Numbered from the stretch's first letter, positions 20,902-29,445 are shown. The stretch: 64,000 nt of DNA from Deltaproteobacteria bacterium (GCA_018433085.1 JAHDRW010000020.1:1-64000), one strand, 5' to 3'. Notes: a model not told the origin generated them from the sequence alone. Translations and numbers: made by a program.

Positions 20902-21432
20902 ATGAAGATCCTATTTACGAACAGGCAGATAGCAGAAAGGGTTCAGGAACTGGGGAAAAAGATAACCAGCGACTACCAGGGAAGCGAGCTGCTCGTGATA
21001 GGCGTTCTCAAAGGGGGGTTCATCTTCGTATCCGATCTTGTCCGGCACCTGGATCTTCCCGTCAGGGTGGAATTCGTCCGGCTGTCCAGCTATGGCTGCT
21101 CGGACAGCCCTCAGTGCGAGGTAAAGATCTTCGACGATACGGGGGACATCATGAGGGGCAAGCACGTCCTGATCGTGGACGACATCATGGACACGGGCGA
21201 AAGCATCGTTGCCTTCAAAAAACATCTGGAATCAAAGGGGCCTGCCTCGGTAAAAATCTGCGCCATGATAAACAAGAAAATCCGGAGGACCCAGGACATC
21301 GACCCGGACTATTATGGGTTCGCCATAACCGATGGCTTTATTGTCGGTTATGGACTGGATTTTGCCGAAAACTATCGAGCACTTCCGGAGATATGCGTGC
21401 TCGAGCCAAGAGACAGGAGGGATGCCCCTTGA
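20902..21432 (+). CDS. hpt: Hypoxanthine phosphoribosyltransferase
   Basis: A 176-residue purine-salvage enzyme that joins hypoxanthine (often also guanine) to PRPP to give IMP or GMP. The PRPP loop 'VLIVDDIMDTGES' is at about 89-101, the dipeptide loop is 'LKGGF', and 'GFAITDGFIVGYGLDF' carries the purine-binding and Mg-associated residues. Length is typical. It is probably translated from a nearly leaderless mRNA. The next gene begins inside its stop codon (TTGA overlap), so the two form a coupled pair. Confidence 0.96.
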   Translation: MKILFTNRQIAERVQELGKKITSDYQGSELLVIGVLKGGFIFVSDLVRHLDLPVRVEFVRLSSYGCSDSPQCEVKIFDDTGDIMRGKHVLIVDDIMDTGESIVAFKKHLESKGPASVKICAMINKKIRRTQDIDPDYYGFAITDGFIVGYGLDFAENYRALPEICVLEPRDRRDAP

Positions 21433-22349
21433 CAGTTGTCCAATGCCCCGGATGCAACAGCAAGTTCAGGATAAACCCGAAGGCCCTGCAGAAAAAACCC
21501 GTAAAGATGCGCTGCAGCGTGTGCTCCCTTGTTTTTACCTACAACCCGGCGGAGGGTCCCGTCATCGAGCAGGACTTCGACAGCATCATAGGAACCCAGG
21601 ATGGTCAGCTGGAGGAAAGTTTCTCCCGGCCTTCTCTGGAGGAGGAGCTCGACGGAGAAATAACCGAGAGCGCGGAGTCGGCTGAGCCCGGCAAGGAGGA
21701 GTCGTCTGAAGAATCGTCCGAGGTCGAGCCCGAATCCGTGATCCGGGAGATCGACTCCATCCTCGGGACCGGAAACGAGGTTGCCGGCGAGAACGAGGAC
21801 GAGTCAAAAAAGCTTTCCGGTGATGGTTCCGCACTGAAAATGATCGCGTCGGTAGTGCTCATTGTCCTGGTATTCCTCGGGATCGGCCTGTGGATCATGA
21901 AGGACAGCATCATCCCTCTGATCCGGCAGGATACCGTGACGCAGAACCAGCCGGTTCTCGAAAGGGGGCCGTTCTTCTCCATACCGGAAGAGAAAGTCAC
22001 CTACGAGCTGCTTTCCAACAACAGCGAGGGTTCGGTTCTGGTGGTCAAGGGCATCATCAAGAAACTCACGTCCAAGCCGCTCAAATCAGTGCTGGTCCAG
22101 GCGCGGGTATACGACAGGAACAGCAACCTCATTGAAAGCCGGAACGCCTATGCCGGAATCATCCCCGAATCCGACGAGTTCGTCCGGCAGAAGGGCTCCG
22201 ACATCGAGACCCTGCTCTCCGCAGAGCCGAGAACACTTGGGGTTCTTTCCACCTCCCCCGACATCCCCTTTGCCGTTGCCTTCTTCGGCAGACCTGCAAG
22301 GGAGGGATTTTCATTCCAGGTGGAGGTAAAGGAGTTCCACTGGAAATGA
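21429..22349 (+). CDS. Zinc-ribbon (MJ0042) membrane protein with DUF3426 domain
   Basis: A 306-residue protein read from TTG 21429, chosen because AGGAGG lies at the right distance and it overlaps the hpt stop by four bases. Residues 1-36 form an MJ0042-type zinc ribbon (C6-x2-C9 ... C29-x2-C32). A highly acidic linker (about 45-135, runs of Glu/Ser) follows, then one membrane helix (about 140-160). The C-terminal beta-rich domain ('VTYELLSNNSEGSVLVVKGIIKKLTSKPLKSVLVQARVYD') matches the DUF3426 type. The zinc end should be cytoplasmic and the DUF3426 domain periplasmic. Widespread in proteobacteria, function unknown. Confidence 0.88.
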   Translation: MTVVQCPGCNSKFRINPKALQKKPVKMRCSVCSLVFTYNPAEGPVIEQDFDSIIGTQDGQLEESFSRPSLEEELDGEITESAESAEPGKEESSEESSEVEPESVIREIDSILGTGNEVAGENEDESKKLSGDGSALKMIASVVLIVLVFLGIGLWIMKDSIIPLIRQDTVTQNQPVLERGPFFSIPEEKVTYELLSNNSEGSVLVVKGIIKKLTSKPLKSVLVQARVYDRNSNLIESRNAYAGIIPESDEFVRQKGSDIETLLSAEPRTLGVLSTSPDIPFAVAFFGRPAREGFSFQVEVKEFHWK

Positions 22350-22995
22350 CGGCAGGGTGATGCCTGTGCGGCGTTCTTCTCCCCGGCACTCAAGCCGCTT
22401 TCCCGCCAGAAATGGCGATGAGCCCGGGGGTCCCCTTCAAGGAGCTCTGCAGGAAAGATCTTTCCCCGGCAAAATCCCGTGCACGGAAGACCCCTTAAGG
22501 GGCGCCGGAGGACTGTCTCGCCCCGGACCCAGAGACCATTCCCTGTATGGAGAAAACCCCGGCCCGGCCTCATCGTGCATGCCGCCCCGCTGCGGGGATT
22601 TGCATTCCCCCCAAGGTTTATAGTAGTTAAAGGAGTTGCCATGAGACGGCCGATAGGAAACAAGGAGGACGCAGAAGGAAAGGCGGCGAAATCGACTGAT
22701 CGCGCGGAAAGCCCTGTTGGATATGGCCCTGCATCGCTTATCACTCTATGTATGGGTTATTCCTTGGGGGGAGTGAGGACCTTCATATGAATCTCGGACG
22801 AACATCCGTATCCTGAACGGTCATCGGCGTATAGGACCCTTATGGATACCGTGCATCGTCTTTCACCGGCCTGCTGTTTGCCCCTGTGTCCTGCGAAATA
22901 TCTTCCGGCAGCACTTCGCCGAGTTTTTTCGGGCTCACGGCGATCGCCCGGGCGTCCGGGATTCGTCCGGAGCCCTCTCAAAAGGTGACGGAGAA
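22350..22995. other. 646-base GC-rich intergenic stretch
   Basis: It separates the DUF3426 gene from ruvX. One short frame with a good ribosome site is listed separately at 22641-22790. Several GC-rich inverted repeats occur, such as GGGGATTTGCATTCCCC near 22605. I looked for tmRNA, RNase P, SRP and 6S RNA hallmarks and saw none, but a structured small RNA cannot be excluded by eye. Confidence 0.45.
22641..22790 (+). CDS. Possible 49-residue small protein
   Basis: An ATG at 22641 lies six bases after AAAGGAG and opens a 49-codon frame. The product starts basic ('MRRPIGNKEDAEGKAAKS') and ends with a mildly hydrophobic stretch ('ASLITLCMGYSLGGV'). I recognise no family. The first 16 bases recur at 11551-11566, probably by chance. 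Support rests only on the ribosome site and the lack of any other gene here. Confidence 0.25.
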   Translation: MRRPIGNKEDAEGKAAKSTDRAESPVGYGPASLITLCMGYSLGGVRTFI

Positions 22996-23409
22996 ATGCG
23001 CATCATGGGAATCGACTACGGAACGAAACGAATCGGGGTGGCCATCAGCGATCCTTCCCGCACCATGGCTCATCCTCTGGATACGGTTCAGGTGAAGGGG
23101 GACGGGTCTCACATGGGGCTGATAGGAAGAATCGTGCAGGATTACGAGGTAGGAAAAGTCGTAGTGGGCCTGCCCGTCAACATGGACGGAAGCATGGGGG
23201 AAAGCGCCCGCAAGGTCACGGCCTGGGCCGAGACGCTGGAACGGTCTGTCGGTGTTCCGGTGGAGCTCTGGGATGAACGGCTCACTACGAGCGAGGCCCA
23301 CGACTTCCTCATCCGGCTCGAGGTAAAGGGCAAAAAGAGGAGGCACATCATCGACAAGATAGCCGCAAGCATCATTCTCCAGGACTATCTGGAGGCGAAG
23401 CATCCATGA
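22996..23409 (+). CDS. ruvX: Pre-16S rRNA nuclease / RuvX (YqgF family)
   Basis: A 137-residue RNase H-like protein involved in processing the 5' end of 16S rRNA, also annotated as a putative Holliday junction resolvase. The acidic-residue motifs are visible: 'GIDYGTKRIGVAISD' near the N-terminus, 'VVVGLPVNMDGSMGESA', 'ELWDERLTTSEA' and 'IDKIAASIILQDYL'. Length and motif order are standard. Its stop overlaps the mltG start by four bases (ATGA), a gene pair common across bacteria. Confidence 0.95.
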   Translation: MRIMGIDYGTKRIGVAISDPSRTMAHPLDTVQVKGDGSHMGLIGRIVQDYEVGKVVVGLPVNMDGSMGESARKVTAWAETLERSVGVPVELWDERLTTSEAHDFLIRLEVKGKKRRHIIDKIAASIILQDYLEAKHP

Positions 23410-24395
23410 GAACCGCATTCTACTCCCTCGTGGTCGCCTTCATATGCGTCTCCATCCTGGCCGTCATCCACACCTACACCTTCATCACCACGCCGTCGAA
23501 TCCCCCGAAGTCTCTGCTCATGGAGATCAAGGCCGGAACCAGCGCATGGGAGATCTCCCGCCAGCTCGAGGAAAAGGGGGTCATCACCGACTCGCTCATG
23601 TTCATGGTCATTGCCACGGGCACCGGCAAGGTCACCCATCTCCAGGCCGGCACCTATGTCTTCGAGGGAAGGCATTACCCCCTGGATATCATGCACATTC
23701 TCTTTAAGGGAAGGACGCTCAAGTACCGGATCACCATCCCGGAGGGAAGCACCATCTTCGACATCGCCTCCATTGTCGCGGAAACCGGGCTGCTGAGCAG
23801 GGAGGAGTTCTTCAACAGCGCGCAGGATCCCGAGACCACGGCCTTCTTCGGCATCGACGCACCGTCCATGGAAGGCTTTCTCTATCCGGACACCTATTAC
23901 CTCGCCCCCCACATGACGCCCAGGGAAATCATGGGAAAGATGGTCGACAGGTTCCACGAGGTCTTTACCGGCGATATGCTCAGACGCGCCCAGGAGCTGG
24001 ACATGAGCGTGGCGCAGGTGGTGACCCTGGCCTCCATCATCGAGAAGGAGGCGGTGGTTTCGAGGGAAATGCCCATCATCTCATCCGTCTTCCACAACCG
24101 GCTGAAACGCGGAATGCGCCTTCAGTCGGATCCCACCGCGATATACGGCATCGACGGGTTCCGCCGAAGAATAAGCTCCCGGGATCTCAAACGGGACACC
24201 CCGTACAACACCTACCGGTATGGCGGCCTTCCGCCCGGGCCCATATGCAACCCCGGGGCCAGGGCCTTTAGCGCGGCGCTGTGGCCCGCGGAAACAAAAT
24301 ACCTGTTCTTCGTATCCCAGGGCAATGGAACACACTACTTCTCCCGGTCGCTGACCGAGCACCGAAAGGCGATCCGCAGAATGGTAACCAAATAG
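23406..24395 (+). CDS. mltG: Endolytic peptidoglycan transglycosylase MltG
   Basis: A 329-residue inner-membrane enzyme that cuts nascent glycan strands and sets their length. Residues about 7-27 are the membrane anchor. A LysM-like subdomain follows ('SAWEISRQLEEKGVI'), and the YceG catalytic domain has the active Glu213 in 'ASIIEKEAVVSREMP' and the hallmark 'RLKRGMRLQSDPTAIYGI'. The C-terminal 'TPYNTYRYGGLPPGPICNPG' is also diagnostic. It is coupled to ruvX; the response regulator genes lie about 78 bases downstream. Confidence 0.97.
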   Translation: MRTAFYSLVVAFICVSILAVIHTYTFITTPSNPPKSLLMEIKAGTSAWEISRQLEEKGVITDSLMFMVIATGTGKVTHLQAGTYVFEGRHYPLDIMHILFKGRTLKYRITIPEGSTIFDIASIVAETGLLSREEFFNSAQDPETTAFFGIDAPSMEGFLYPDTYYLAPHMTPREIMGKMVDRFHEVFTGDMLRRAQELDMSVAQVVTLASIIEKEAVVSREMPIISSVFHNRLKRGMRLQSDPTAIYGIDGFRRRISSRDLKRDTPYNTYRYGGLPPGPICNPGARAFSAALWPAETKYLFFVSQGNGTHYFSRSLTEHRKAIRRMVTK

Positions 24396-24472
24396 CGGCG
24401 GACTTTTTTGCCGTGCCGTTTCTGAAGAGATTGTGCCTAAAGTTCGTACCCCCGGTTTACGATAAAAGAGGG

Positions 24473-25087
24473 ATGAACCACTTGCGCGCAGCCATCATCG
24501 ATGATGATGACGAGATACTGGATCTGATCGAGCAGATACTCAAGGAAGAAGATATCAAGACGCGGCGGTATACGCAGGCCGAGAAATTCCTTGCAGAGAT
24601 CAGGAAGCGCGGCTTCGATATCATCATAACGGATCTCGTGCTGCCGGGGATGTCCGGCCTCGACCTGCTCAACGAGCTCAATTCGCGGGGCGCGGACATA
24701 CCGGTGGTGATCATCACCGGATACGCATCCCTCGACTCCGCCATCGAGGCGGTAAACAGGGGGGCCTTTTACTACATAAAGAAGCCCTTCAATATCGAAG
24801 AGATCAGGTTCGTCATCAATCGGCTCAGGCAGCGTCTGGACACCCTCGAAGCCATGCGTTCGCTCCAGGACCAGGTAAGCGCGTTGCAGCAGAAACTCGA
24901 AGCTAAGACAGCGGAGAATGCCGAGGCCGATCCCCTGTCGCTGCCTTTCGATCTTCTGCAGAGCAGCATGGATGCCGGCAAGGCCATCGCCGCCATCGAG
25001 TATCTGGGGAAGCTGAAATCCGACGGCCTGATATCCGATAAGGAGTTCGGAGAATACAAAGGCAAAATTCTTAAGAGAGTCATATGA
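24473..25087 (+). CDS. Response regulator with a SHOCT-like C-terminal segment
   Basis: A 204-residue protein. The receiver (about 4-122) keeps the acidic pocket D10-D13, the phospho-acceptor D54 in 'IITDLVLPGMSG', the T in 'VIITGYAS' and the Lys of 'YYIKKPF'. A coiled-coil segment follows (about 125-155), then 'YLGKLKSDGLISDKEFGEYKGKIL' at the end, which resembles the SHOCT oligomerisation motif. There is no DNA-binding or enzyme domain. The ATG at 24473 touches its AGAGGG site; a TTG at 24482 has better spacing and is an alternative start. Its stop overlaps the HD-GYP regulator by four bases, so they probably act in one pathway. Confidence 0.85.
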   Translation: MNHLRAAIIDDDDEILDLIEQILKEEDIKTRRYTQAEKFLAEIRKRGFDIIITDLVLPGMSGLDLLNELNSRGADIPVVIITGYASLDSAIEAVNRGAFYYIKKPFNIEEIRFVINRLRQRLDTLEAMRSLQDQVSALQQKLEAKTAENAEADPLSLPFDLLQSSMDAGKAIAAIEYLGKLKSDGLISDKEFGEYKGKILKRVI

Positions 25088-26511
25088 TGCATGAGAAGGT
25101 GCTGATCGTCGACGATGATCCGGGAATACGGAGTACTATCTCGGAGCTGATCCAGGAGCTCGGGTTCGGGGCCCAAACCGCGCCCGACGGGCTGGATGCA
25201 CTGGAGATGCTGAACTCCGGACCCTTCCTCTGTGTGTTCACGGACATCATGATGCCCAATATGAGCGGGCTCGAGCTGATCAGAAGGATCAAGGCCCGGG
25301 ACGTGTCCCTGCCCATTATCGTGATCACCGGCTATGCCTCGGTGGAGATCGCCATTGACGCCATGAAATGCGGGGCCTCCGATTTCATCTCCAAGCCCTT
25401 CAAGGTCAAACAGATCGAGATCCTTCTCAACAAGGTCATGCGGGAAAAGAACCTGCTGGAGGAAAACCGGCGGTTTTCCGATGCACTCCATCTCCACCGG
25501 CTCATCGACAACCTCGTGGGGCAGCTGGAGGATAAAAAAGAGGAGATCATCTCTCTCAAGGAGATCTCGGAAAGGATCATCAGACTCAAGGGCATCCGGG
25601 ACCTGGTCGGTGCCATCGTCGACGTGACAACGCAAATCCTCGACGAGGCTCAGGTGAACTTTTTCCCCTTGAGCAGAAAGACCGGCAGTCTTCTGGATAC
25701 CGACAGCGGCAAGGAGCTTCCCGCGGACGCCGATCTGCTCCTGGGCCACATCGTGAGGAGACACCACGCAGACTCGCATCTCCTGGAGAAGTTCGAAACC
25801 GTGTTCCCCCTGATGATCGAGGGACAGGTCTTCGGGGCCCTGGATATCGTCTCGCCCTCGTTGCTGGGTGATGAGAAAGAGGGCAAGATCCAGTACCTGC
25901 TGAACCGCTCCGCGGAACGTATGGAAAACGTAGCCCTCTACGAGGGGCTCTACGACAACATGCTCTCCACCCTCAACAGCATGGCCAAGATACTCGACGC
26001 GCGCGACCCGCACACCTCGCAGCACTCGACACGGGTCACCTCTCTGTCCATGACCCTGGCGGACGGGCTCGTCCTCACGCAGGAAGAGCGGGACACGCTC
26101 TACATCGCGGCCTCTCTGCACGATATCGGGAAGGTGGGGATCCCCGACAACATCCTTCTGAAGCCGTCCGGGCTCACCGATGAGGAGTTCGCCGTCATCA
26201 AGAAGCATCCGGACATCGGGGCGGATATCCTGAAATCCCTTCCCCCCATGGCCAGGGAAACGGAGATCATCAGACACCACCACGAGCGATACGACGGCAG
26301 GGGCTATCCCCTCGGGCTCAAGGCAGAGGAGATTCCCTACCTGTCGCGGATCATCACCCTGGCGGATTCCTTTGACGCCATGACCTCGGACAGGCCCTAT
26401 CGCAAAGGCATGACCACAGACGAAGCCGTCCGGGAGATCGACCGGTGCAAAGGCGGGCAGTTCGACCCGGCCCTGGCCGAGATCTTTATCCAGAAAATCT
26501 CCAACTCCTGA
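25084..26511 (+). CDS. Response regulator with HD-GYP c-di-GMP phosphodiesterase domain
   Basis: A 475-residue protein: receiver (about 4-122, phospho-acceptor D54 in 'CVFTDIMMPNMSG'), a linker coiled coil and a GAF-like middle region (about 175-290), then an HD-GYP domain (about 300-470). The HD metal motif is 'AASLHDIGKVGIPDNILLKP' near 349 and the GYP-region motif is 'HHHERYDGRGYP' near 400-409; both look intact, so it should hydrolyse c-di-GMP. It is translationally coupled to the SHOCT-like regulator. No kinase gene is adjacent. It may tune the flagella, pili and PilZ protein encoded in this window, but that link is inference. Confidence 0.95.
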   Translation: MMHEKVLIVDDDPGIRSTISELIQELGFGAQTAPDGLDALEMLNSGPFLCVFTDIMMPNMSGLELIRRIKARDVSLPIIVITGYASVEIAIDAMKCGASDFISKPFKVKQIEILLNKVMREKNLLEENRRFSDALHLHRLIDNLVGQLEDKKEEIISLKEISERIIRLKGIRDLVGAIVDVTTQILDEAQVNFFPLSRKTGSLLDTDSGKELPADADLLLGHIVRRHHADSHLLEKFETVFPLMIEGQVFGALDIVSPSLLGDEKEGKIQYLLNRSAERMENVALYEGLYDNMLSTLNSMAKILDARDPHTSQHSTRVTSLSMTLADGLVLTQEERDTLYIAASLHDIGKVGIPDNILLKPSGLTDEEFAVIKKHPDIGADILKSLPPMARETEIIRHHHERYDGRGYPLGLKAEEIPYLSRIITLADSFDAMTSDRPYRKGMTTDEAVREIDRCKGGQFDPALAEIFIQKISNS

Positions 26512-26577
26512 AAAAAGCGCGGCTCACCGGCAGCCCCCCCTGCAGACAAGAGAGGGATGCACCCTTTTTATGAAACC

Positions 26578-26982
26578 TCACCCACCGGGAGTGTCCTGCT
26601 GAGGGCCCGGACTGACTCCGCCGGTGTCCTGCTGCTGGGTGAGGGACTGCAGGGTTGACCGAAGCTCCTGGTTTTCGTTCCTGAGGGTCTGAATCTGCTG
26701 TTCCAGCGTTGCGATCTTCTCTGTGCGCTGCTCAGCGCCCTCGGCCCTCTGCTCCCTTGCCATGGCCACCTCTGTTTCAAGGGCGGCCACGCGCTCGCGG
26801 AGGTTCTCGTTCCGGTGCTCTATGGTGGCAATATAGTCGATGGTCTCCCCGAGAGTCTGCTTGTAGTCCACCTGATCCCCGCGGTCCACGCCCCAGATAT
26901 AAAACCCGAGAATCAATCCCGCCAGAAAGAGCACTACCGCCAGTGCCAGGGGGGCGACAAAGTTTTTCCTTTTTCCTTCCAT
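26578..26982 (-). CDS. Membrane-anchored coiled-coil protein of unknown function
   Basis: A 134-residue protein with one N-terminal membrane helix (about 10-30, preceded by 'MEGKRKN'), so the remainder should face the periplasm. Residues about 42-118 form a continuous coiled coil with regular Leu/Ile/Val spacing ('NLRERVAALETEVAMAREQ', 'KIATLEQQIQTLRNENQEL'), then a Gln/Pro/Gly-rich tail. No family is recognised. It converges on the HD-GYP gene; a very short GGG-ATGCA-CCC-T hairpin lies between them at 26553-26569. Confidence 0.7.
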   Translation of the reverse strand: MEGKRKNFVAPLALAVVLFLAGLILGFYIWGVDRGDQVDYKQTLGETIDYIATIEHRNENLRERVAALETEVAMAREQRAEGAEQRTEKIATLEQQIQTLRNENQELRSTLQSLTQQQDTGGVSPGPQQDTPGG

Positions 26983-27278
26983 GTCATCACCTTATAAAAA
27001 ACGTTCCTCAAGTAATCTCTTTGATCTAAGAGATATCTCCTTTTCCGTCAAGGTATTCTTCGCCCGTCGTTTCATGGGCCGCGCCACCCGTATCTTTGGA
27101 AACGGGCACTTTTCTCCAAGTCGATAGATAGTTCTCTGTGGGCTAAGCGCTCATCTTTCAAGGGCGCGTGTGGAGGCGATATCATATTGAAGGGCAGGTG
27201 CCCCGGGCATCGAAAAGATTCTGGGGGAACCTCCAGCTTTCATTTCAACATCAGGACAAACTGTGATAATGAAGCCCC
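26983..27278. other. Intergenic region before the surface-glycan genes
   Basis: These 296 bases separate a minus-strand gene from a plus-strand operon and should carry divergent promoters. I see a TCTCTT-agatc-AAAGAGA-type inverted repeat near 27013-27032 but no clear -35/-10 pair for either side. No gene is evident. Confidence 0.4.
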
Positions 27279-28223
27279 ATGAACGTGGCTATAATCGGTG
27301 CCCGGAGGGCGAGAAACGGCATCGGTGAATACATCGCGAACTATTTCCAGAAAAACGGTGCCCGGGTGGTGTGCGTGCTGGGGACCACGGAAGACACCTC
27401 TTCCCGTGCATCGTGGTCGCTCGGGAAATACGGCATCACGGCGAGACCGTACCACGACTTCGCGGAGATGGTCTCCCGGGAGGACCTCCAGGCGGTGGCC
27501 ATTGCGTCGCCGGCGGATTCCCACCTCGGTTTTCTCAAGGCCTCGCTCGCAAGGGGCCTTTCGGTGTTCTGCGAAAAGCCCTTCCTCGACCCTGCCCGGG
27601 AAAACCTCCCGGCCGATCTCGATGATGTCTTCGTGCAGGCTTCGGCCGGAGGCGGGACCGTTGCCATGAGCTCCCAGTGGCCGTTCTGCCTCACCGCTTA
27701 CGAGGAGCTCTGCGGTGCTCTCGTGCCTGCTCGGGTGCGCCGCTTCTCGATCCGTCTTTCCCCCATCTGCTCTGGCCTCGCCATGATACCGGATTCCGTG
27801 CCCCACGCCCTGAGCATCCTCCACGCAGTCCTGGGGCCGGGAACTATTTCTCCACCCGCCTTTTCCGGCACGGACACCGACATGACCATCGAATTCACCT
27901 ATACCGCCGCGCACGGGAGATGCGCGGCATCCATCGCCCTGGTACAGGAGAGAGAGCAGCCGAGATCCTTCTGGTTCGGATTCAACAACCGGATCGCGAG
28001 ACGCTCCATCGAGACCGCCCGGTATGGGATCTTCTTCCATTCCGGCGATCACCGCCTGCCGGTTGCGGATCCCCTGGAGCTGTGCGTGCGGGATTTCATC
28101 GAGGCGTGCTCCACGGGCCGGGAGCCCGTGATCGGCAGGGGGCACATCGTGGCGACGACCAGGCTGCTCAAACAGATCTACGATGCGTATTTCTTACAAG
28201 ATGATGAAAAGAGGAGGCTATGA
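27279..28223 (+). CDS. Gfo/Idh/MocA-family oxidoreductase
   Basis: A 314-residue NAD(P)-dependent sugar-dehydrogenase-like protein. The N-terminal Rossmann part has an atypical glycine loop ('AIIGARRARNGIGEYIA'), the family motif 'AVAIASPADSHL' and 'GLSVFCEKPF' with E99-K100, the Lys being the usual catalytic residue. The C-terminal half is the alpha/beta substrate domain and is more diverged. It overlaps the radical SAM gene by four bases, so both probably modify the same substrate, plausibly a sugar destined for the LPS made by the following genes. Substrate unknown. Confidence 0.88.
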   Translation: MNVAIIGARRARNGIGEYIANYFQKNGARVVCVLGTTEDTSSRASWSLGKYGITARPYHDFAEMVSREDLQAVAIASPADSHLGFLKASLARGLSVFCEKPFLDPARENLPADLDDVFVQASAGGGTVAMSSQWPFCLTAYEELCGALVPARVRRFSIRLSPICSGLAMIPDSVPHALSILHAVLGPGTISPPAFSGTDTDMTIEFTYTAAHGRCAASIALVQEREQPRSFWFGFNNRIARRSIETARYGIFFHSGDHRLPVADPLELCVRDFIEACSTGREPVIGRGHIVATTRLLKQIYDAYFLQDDEKRRL

Positions 28224-29437
28224 AGAAGCTACAGGAAAAAGAGCATGACTTCAGCGCAAAGCTGCGGCAGAAGTCCGTGGTGGAAAACCTGAGACAGTAC
28301 ATCGCCTGGCAAAGGGCGGTGAGAAGGTCGGAGCCTTCGTCCGGGCTTCCCGCCTTCGGGCCGGTGTCCATCAACCTGGATCTCACCTCGGCATGCAACT
28401 TCCGGTGCCCCCACTGCGTGGATTCCGGGATCATCAACACGGGCGAGGCCCTCACCCTGGACGTCATCAAGCAGAGTATCGACACCCTCCAGGAAAAGGG
28501 GCTTCTCTCGGTGATTCTCATCGGAGGCGGAGAGCCCACGGTTCACCGCGACTTCGAGGAGATCGTCCGGTTCGTCCGGTCGCGGGGGCTCCAGGTGGGC
28601 ATCGCCACGAACGGCTCCCGGCTGGCAAGGGTGGAAAAGGTGGCCGATCTCCTGAAAGAGGGTGACTGGCTGCGCCTCTCCCTCGACGCAGCCCGGGAAG
28701 ACACCTTCCAGAAGGCCCACTGTCCGACCAGCAAGATCACCCTGGAGCGGATCCTCCAGGATGCTCAGCGGATCAAGAAGGCCAACCCCCTGATCTCGCT
28801 CGGCTACTCATACGTGATCGTGTGGGAAGGAATCGTGCTCGGCGGCCGCGAGCTGGTTTCCAATGTTGGGGAGATATCCGAGGCCGTATCGAAGGCCGGG
28901 GAATACTCCTTTGATTACGTCTCGTTCAAGCCCTGCCTGCTCAGGCTGGAGGGATCGCGCAAGGAGTCGCTGTTCGATCCCCCCGACCCGGACAGGGAGG
29001 CCCGGGTCGTCGCCGGGATCGGTGAGATGCTCGGGCAGGCGGAAGCGGCAGCCGGCCCGGAGGTCAAGATTCTCAAGAGCGTCAACCTTCAGGCGATGAT
29101 GGAAGGCAGGCTCCACGAGTTGAAACGTCAGCCCGTGACCTGCCATTCGCAGTTTTTCCGGACCGTCCTGGCCCCGTCGGGCATCTTCCACTGCCCGGCG
29201 TTCAGGGGCGTGCCCCAGGGGCGGATTGCGGACCACGACGGGTACCTGGACGCAGGACGGTTCGCCCGCACCCAGGCACATCTCGACACATCCATCAGGA
29301 CGTTCGACGCCTGCCGCGAGTGCAACGTGGTGGTCTGCTTCTACCACCATGTGAACTGGTGGATCGAGCGCTTCATCGAATCGTCGCGTGACGTATCCGA
29401 GATCGAGGTCGTGCAGGACAACAACTTCTTTCTGTAA
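28220..29437 (+). CDS. Radical SAM enzyme of the surface-glycan locus
   Basis: A 405-residue protein. The SAM-binding 4Fe-4S site is C59-x3-C63-x2-C66 ('CNFRCPHC'), followed by the GGE-type motif 'LIGGGEPTVHRDFEE' and 'IATNGSRL'. Cysteines in the C-terminal third ('PVTCHSQFF', 'IFHCPAF', 'CRECNVVVC') resemble a SPASM/twitch auxiliary cluster domain. The very C-terminus carries 'FYHHVNWWIERF'. It is translationally coupled to the oxidoreductase and lies 8 bases before a GT9 transferase. SPASM proteins often modify peptides, but no precursor-peptide gene is visible, so a sugar or small-molecule substrate is equally possible. Confidence 0.9.
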   Translation: MKKLQEKEHDFSAKLRQKSVVENLRQYIAWQRAVRRSEPSSGLPAFGPVSINLDLTSACNFRCPHCVDSGIINTGEALTLDVIKQSIDTLQEKGLLSVILIGGGEPTVHRDFEEIVRFVRSRGLQVGIATNGSRLARVEKVADLLKEGDWLRLSLDAAREDTFQKAHCPTSKITLERILQDAQRIKKANPLISLGYSYVIVWEGIVLGGRELVSNVGEISEAVSKAGEYSFDYVSFKPCLLRLEGSRKESLFDPPDPDREARVVAGIGEMLGQAEAAAGPEVKILKSVNLQAMMEGRLHELKRQPVTCHSQFFRTVLAPSGIFHCPAFRGVPQGRIADHDGYLDAGRFARTQAHLDTSIRTFDACRECNVVVCFYHHVNWWIERFIESSRDVSEIEVVQDNNFFL

Positions 29438-29445
29438 GGCATGCC

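Noticed and set aside
22380-22620. A structured RNA such as SRP, 6S, tmRNA or RNase P RNA
   Set aside because: Hallmark sequences for these RNAs were looked for and not found; only generic GC-rich hairpins are present.
11551-22656. A 16-base identical sequence (ATGAGACGGCCGATAG) at 11551 and 22641, each opening a short frame
   Set aside because: About one such pair is expected by chance in 64 kb, and the sequences diverge immediately on both sides.
22641-22656. GCCGATAG preceded by TAAA near 22630, resembling a sigma-28 promoter
   Set aside because: The spacing is 17 rather than 15 bases, and the motif lies within the candidate small gene.
24772-26283. A 503-codon minus-strand frame opposite the HD-GYP regulator
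   Set aside because: Antisense shadow of a clearly identified receiver-HD-GYP protein; no motif of its own.
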